Shown in pieces: positions 63,962 to 64,000 of a DNA stretch of 64,000 bases; the stretch's first letter is position 1; each line of letters opens with the position of its first letter. The stretch is from contig OZ243964.1 of assembly GCA_965214635.1 (NCBI GenBank), positions 186,001 through 250,000 on the forward strand, in the 5' to 3' direction. Made by a program: the position numbers and the translations under genes. This DNA is from Bin90 sp965214635. GTDB lineage: Bacteria > Chloroflexota > Dehalococcoidia > Lucifugimonadales > JADFKI01. A model generated the notes under the pieces. That model worked only from the letters and a program-made list of their open reading frames with translations, was not told where the DNA came from and did not search any database.

Positions 63962-64000
63962 CTTGCGTCTCAATGGTGATTAGCCATGAGGCTGGGTTGG

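Overview
The window looks like a GC-rich bacterial chromosome segment. The best guess for the host is Chloroflexota (Dehalococcoidia / SAR202-like). The basis is gene content: two LLM-class flavin oxidoreductases, tandem CaiB/BaiF CoA-transferases, two D-2-hydroxyacid dehydrogenases, a UbiD-UbiA-UbiX set and a guanylate kinase with a GKD P-loop. This is inference, not a marker-gene placement.

Layout. 1-2975: a truncated gene, an MFS permease and a D-2-hydroxyacid dehydrogenase. 3090-5042: two nested insertion sequences, an IS1-like element beside a second element with a broken transposase. 5078-24156: a complete type I-E CRISPR-Cas locus. It holds a 164-repeat array (5078-15048), then, all on the minus strand and transcribed toward the array, cas3, casA(cse1), casB(cse2), cas7, cas5, cas6e, cas1 and cas2. 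24272-31817: housekeeping genes (purL, two half-size EamA proteins, purQ, yqeY, gltX, rluD, lspA). 31949-36554: a MATE exporter, a ribbon-helix-helix-like protein, a coiled-coil protein with a 42-bp tandem repeat, a Lin0512-family protein, tRNA-Gly(CCC) and a small unknown gene. 36724-46284: acyl-CoA and flavin/F420 metabolism (acetyl-CoA synthetase, LLM oxidoreductases, alpha/beta hydrolase, enoyl-CoA hydratase, nitroreductase) plus an M1 aminopeptidase. 46382-49568: gmk, a TyrA-like dehydrogenase, a site-2 protease family protein and an IscA-like protein with a Gly/Cys tail. 49783-60382: two CoA-transferases, a second hydroxyacid dehydrogenase, PHP and TPP enzymes, ubiX/ubiA/ubiD, a CinA-like/NMNAT-like fusion and an epimerase. 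60695-63825: a TrkH/TrkA potassium uptake pair and prephenate dehydratase.

The main discovery candidate lies in the 245-bp gap between cas3 and casA. On the plus strand, a fragment identical to the last 12 nt of the CRISPR repeat is followed by exactly 33 nt (the spacer length of the array) and then by 23 nt identical to the next part of the repeat, including its intact hairpin. The 5' part of this pseudo-spacer (TTTGTCACTATAA, 13 nt) is identical to a site just downstream of the -10 box of the predicted casA-operon promoter. The rest of the pseudo-spacer does not match. This is the architecture expected of a crRNA-like guide that makes Cascade repress its own promoter without cutting, similar in concept to the CreR/CreA class of crRNA-like RNAs. 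The predicted promoter of the guide overlaps the same target, so the loop may also limit itself.
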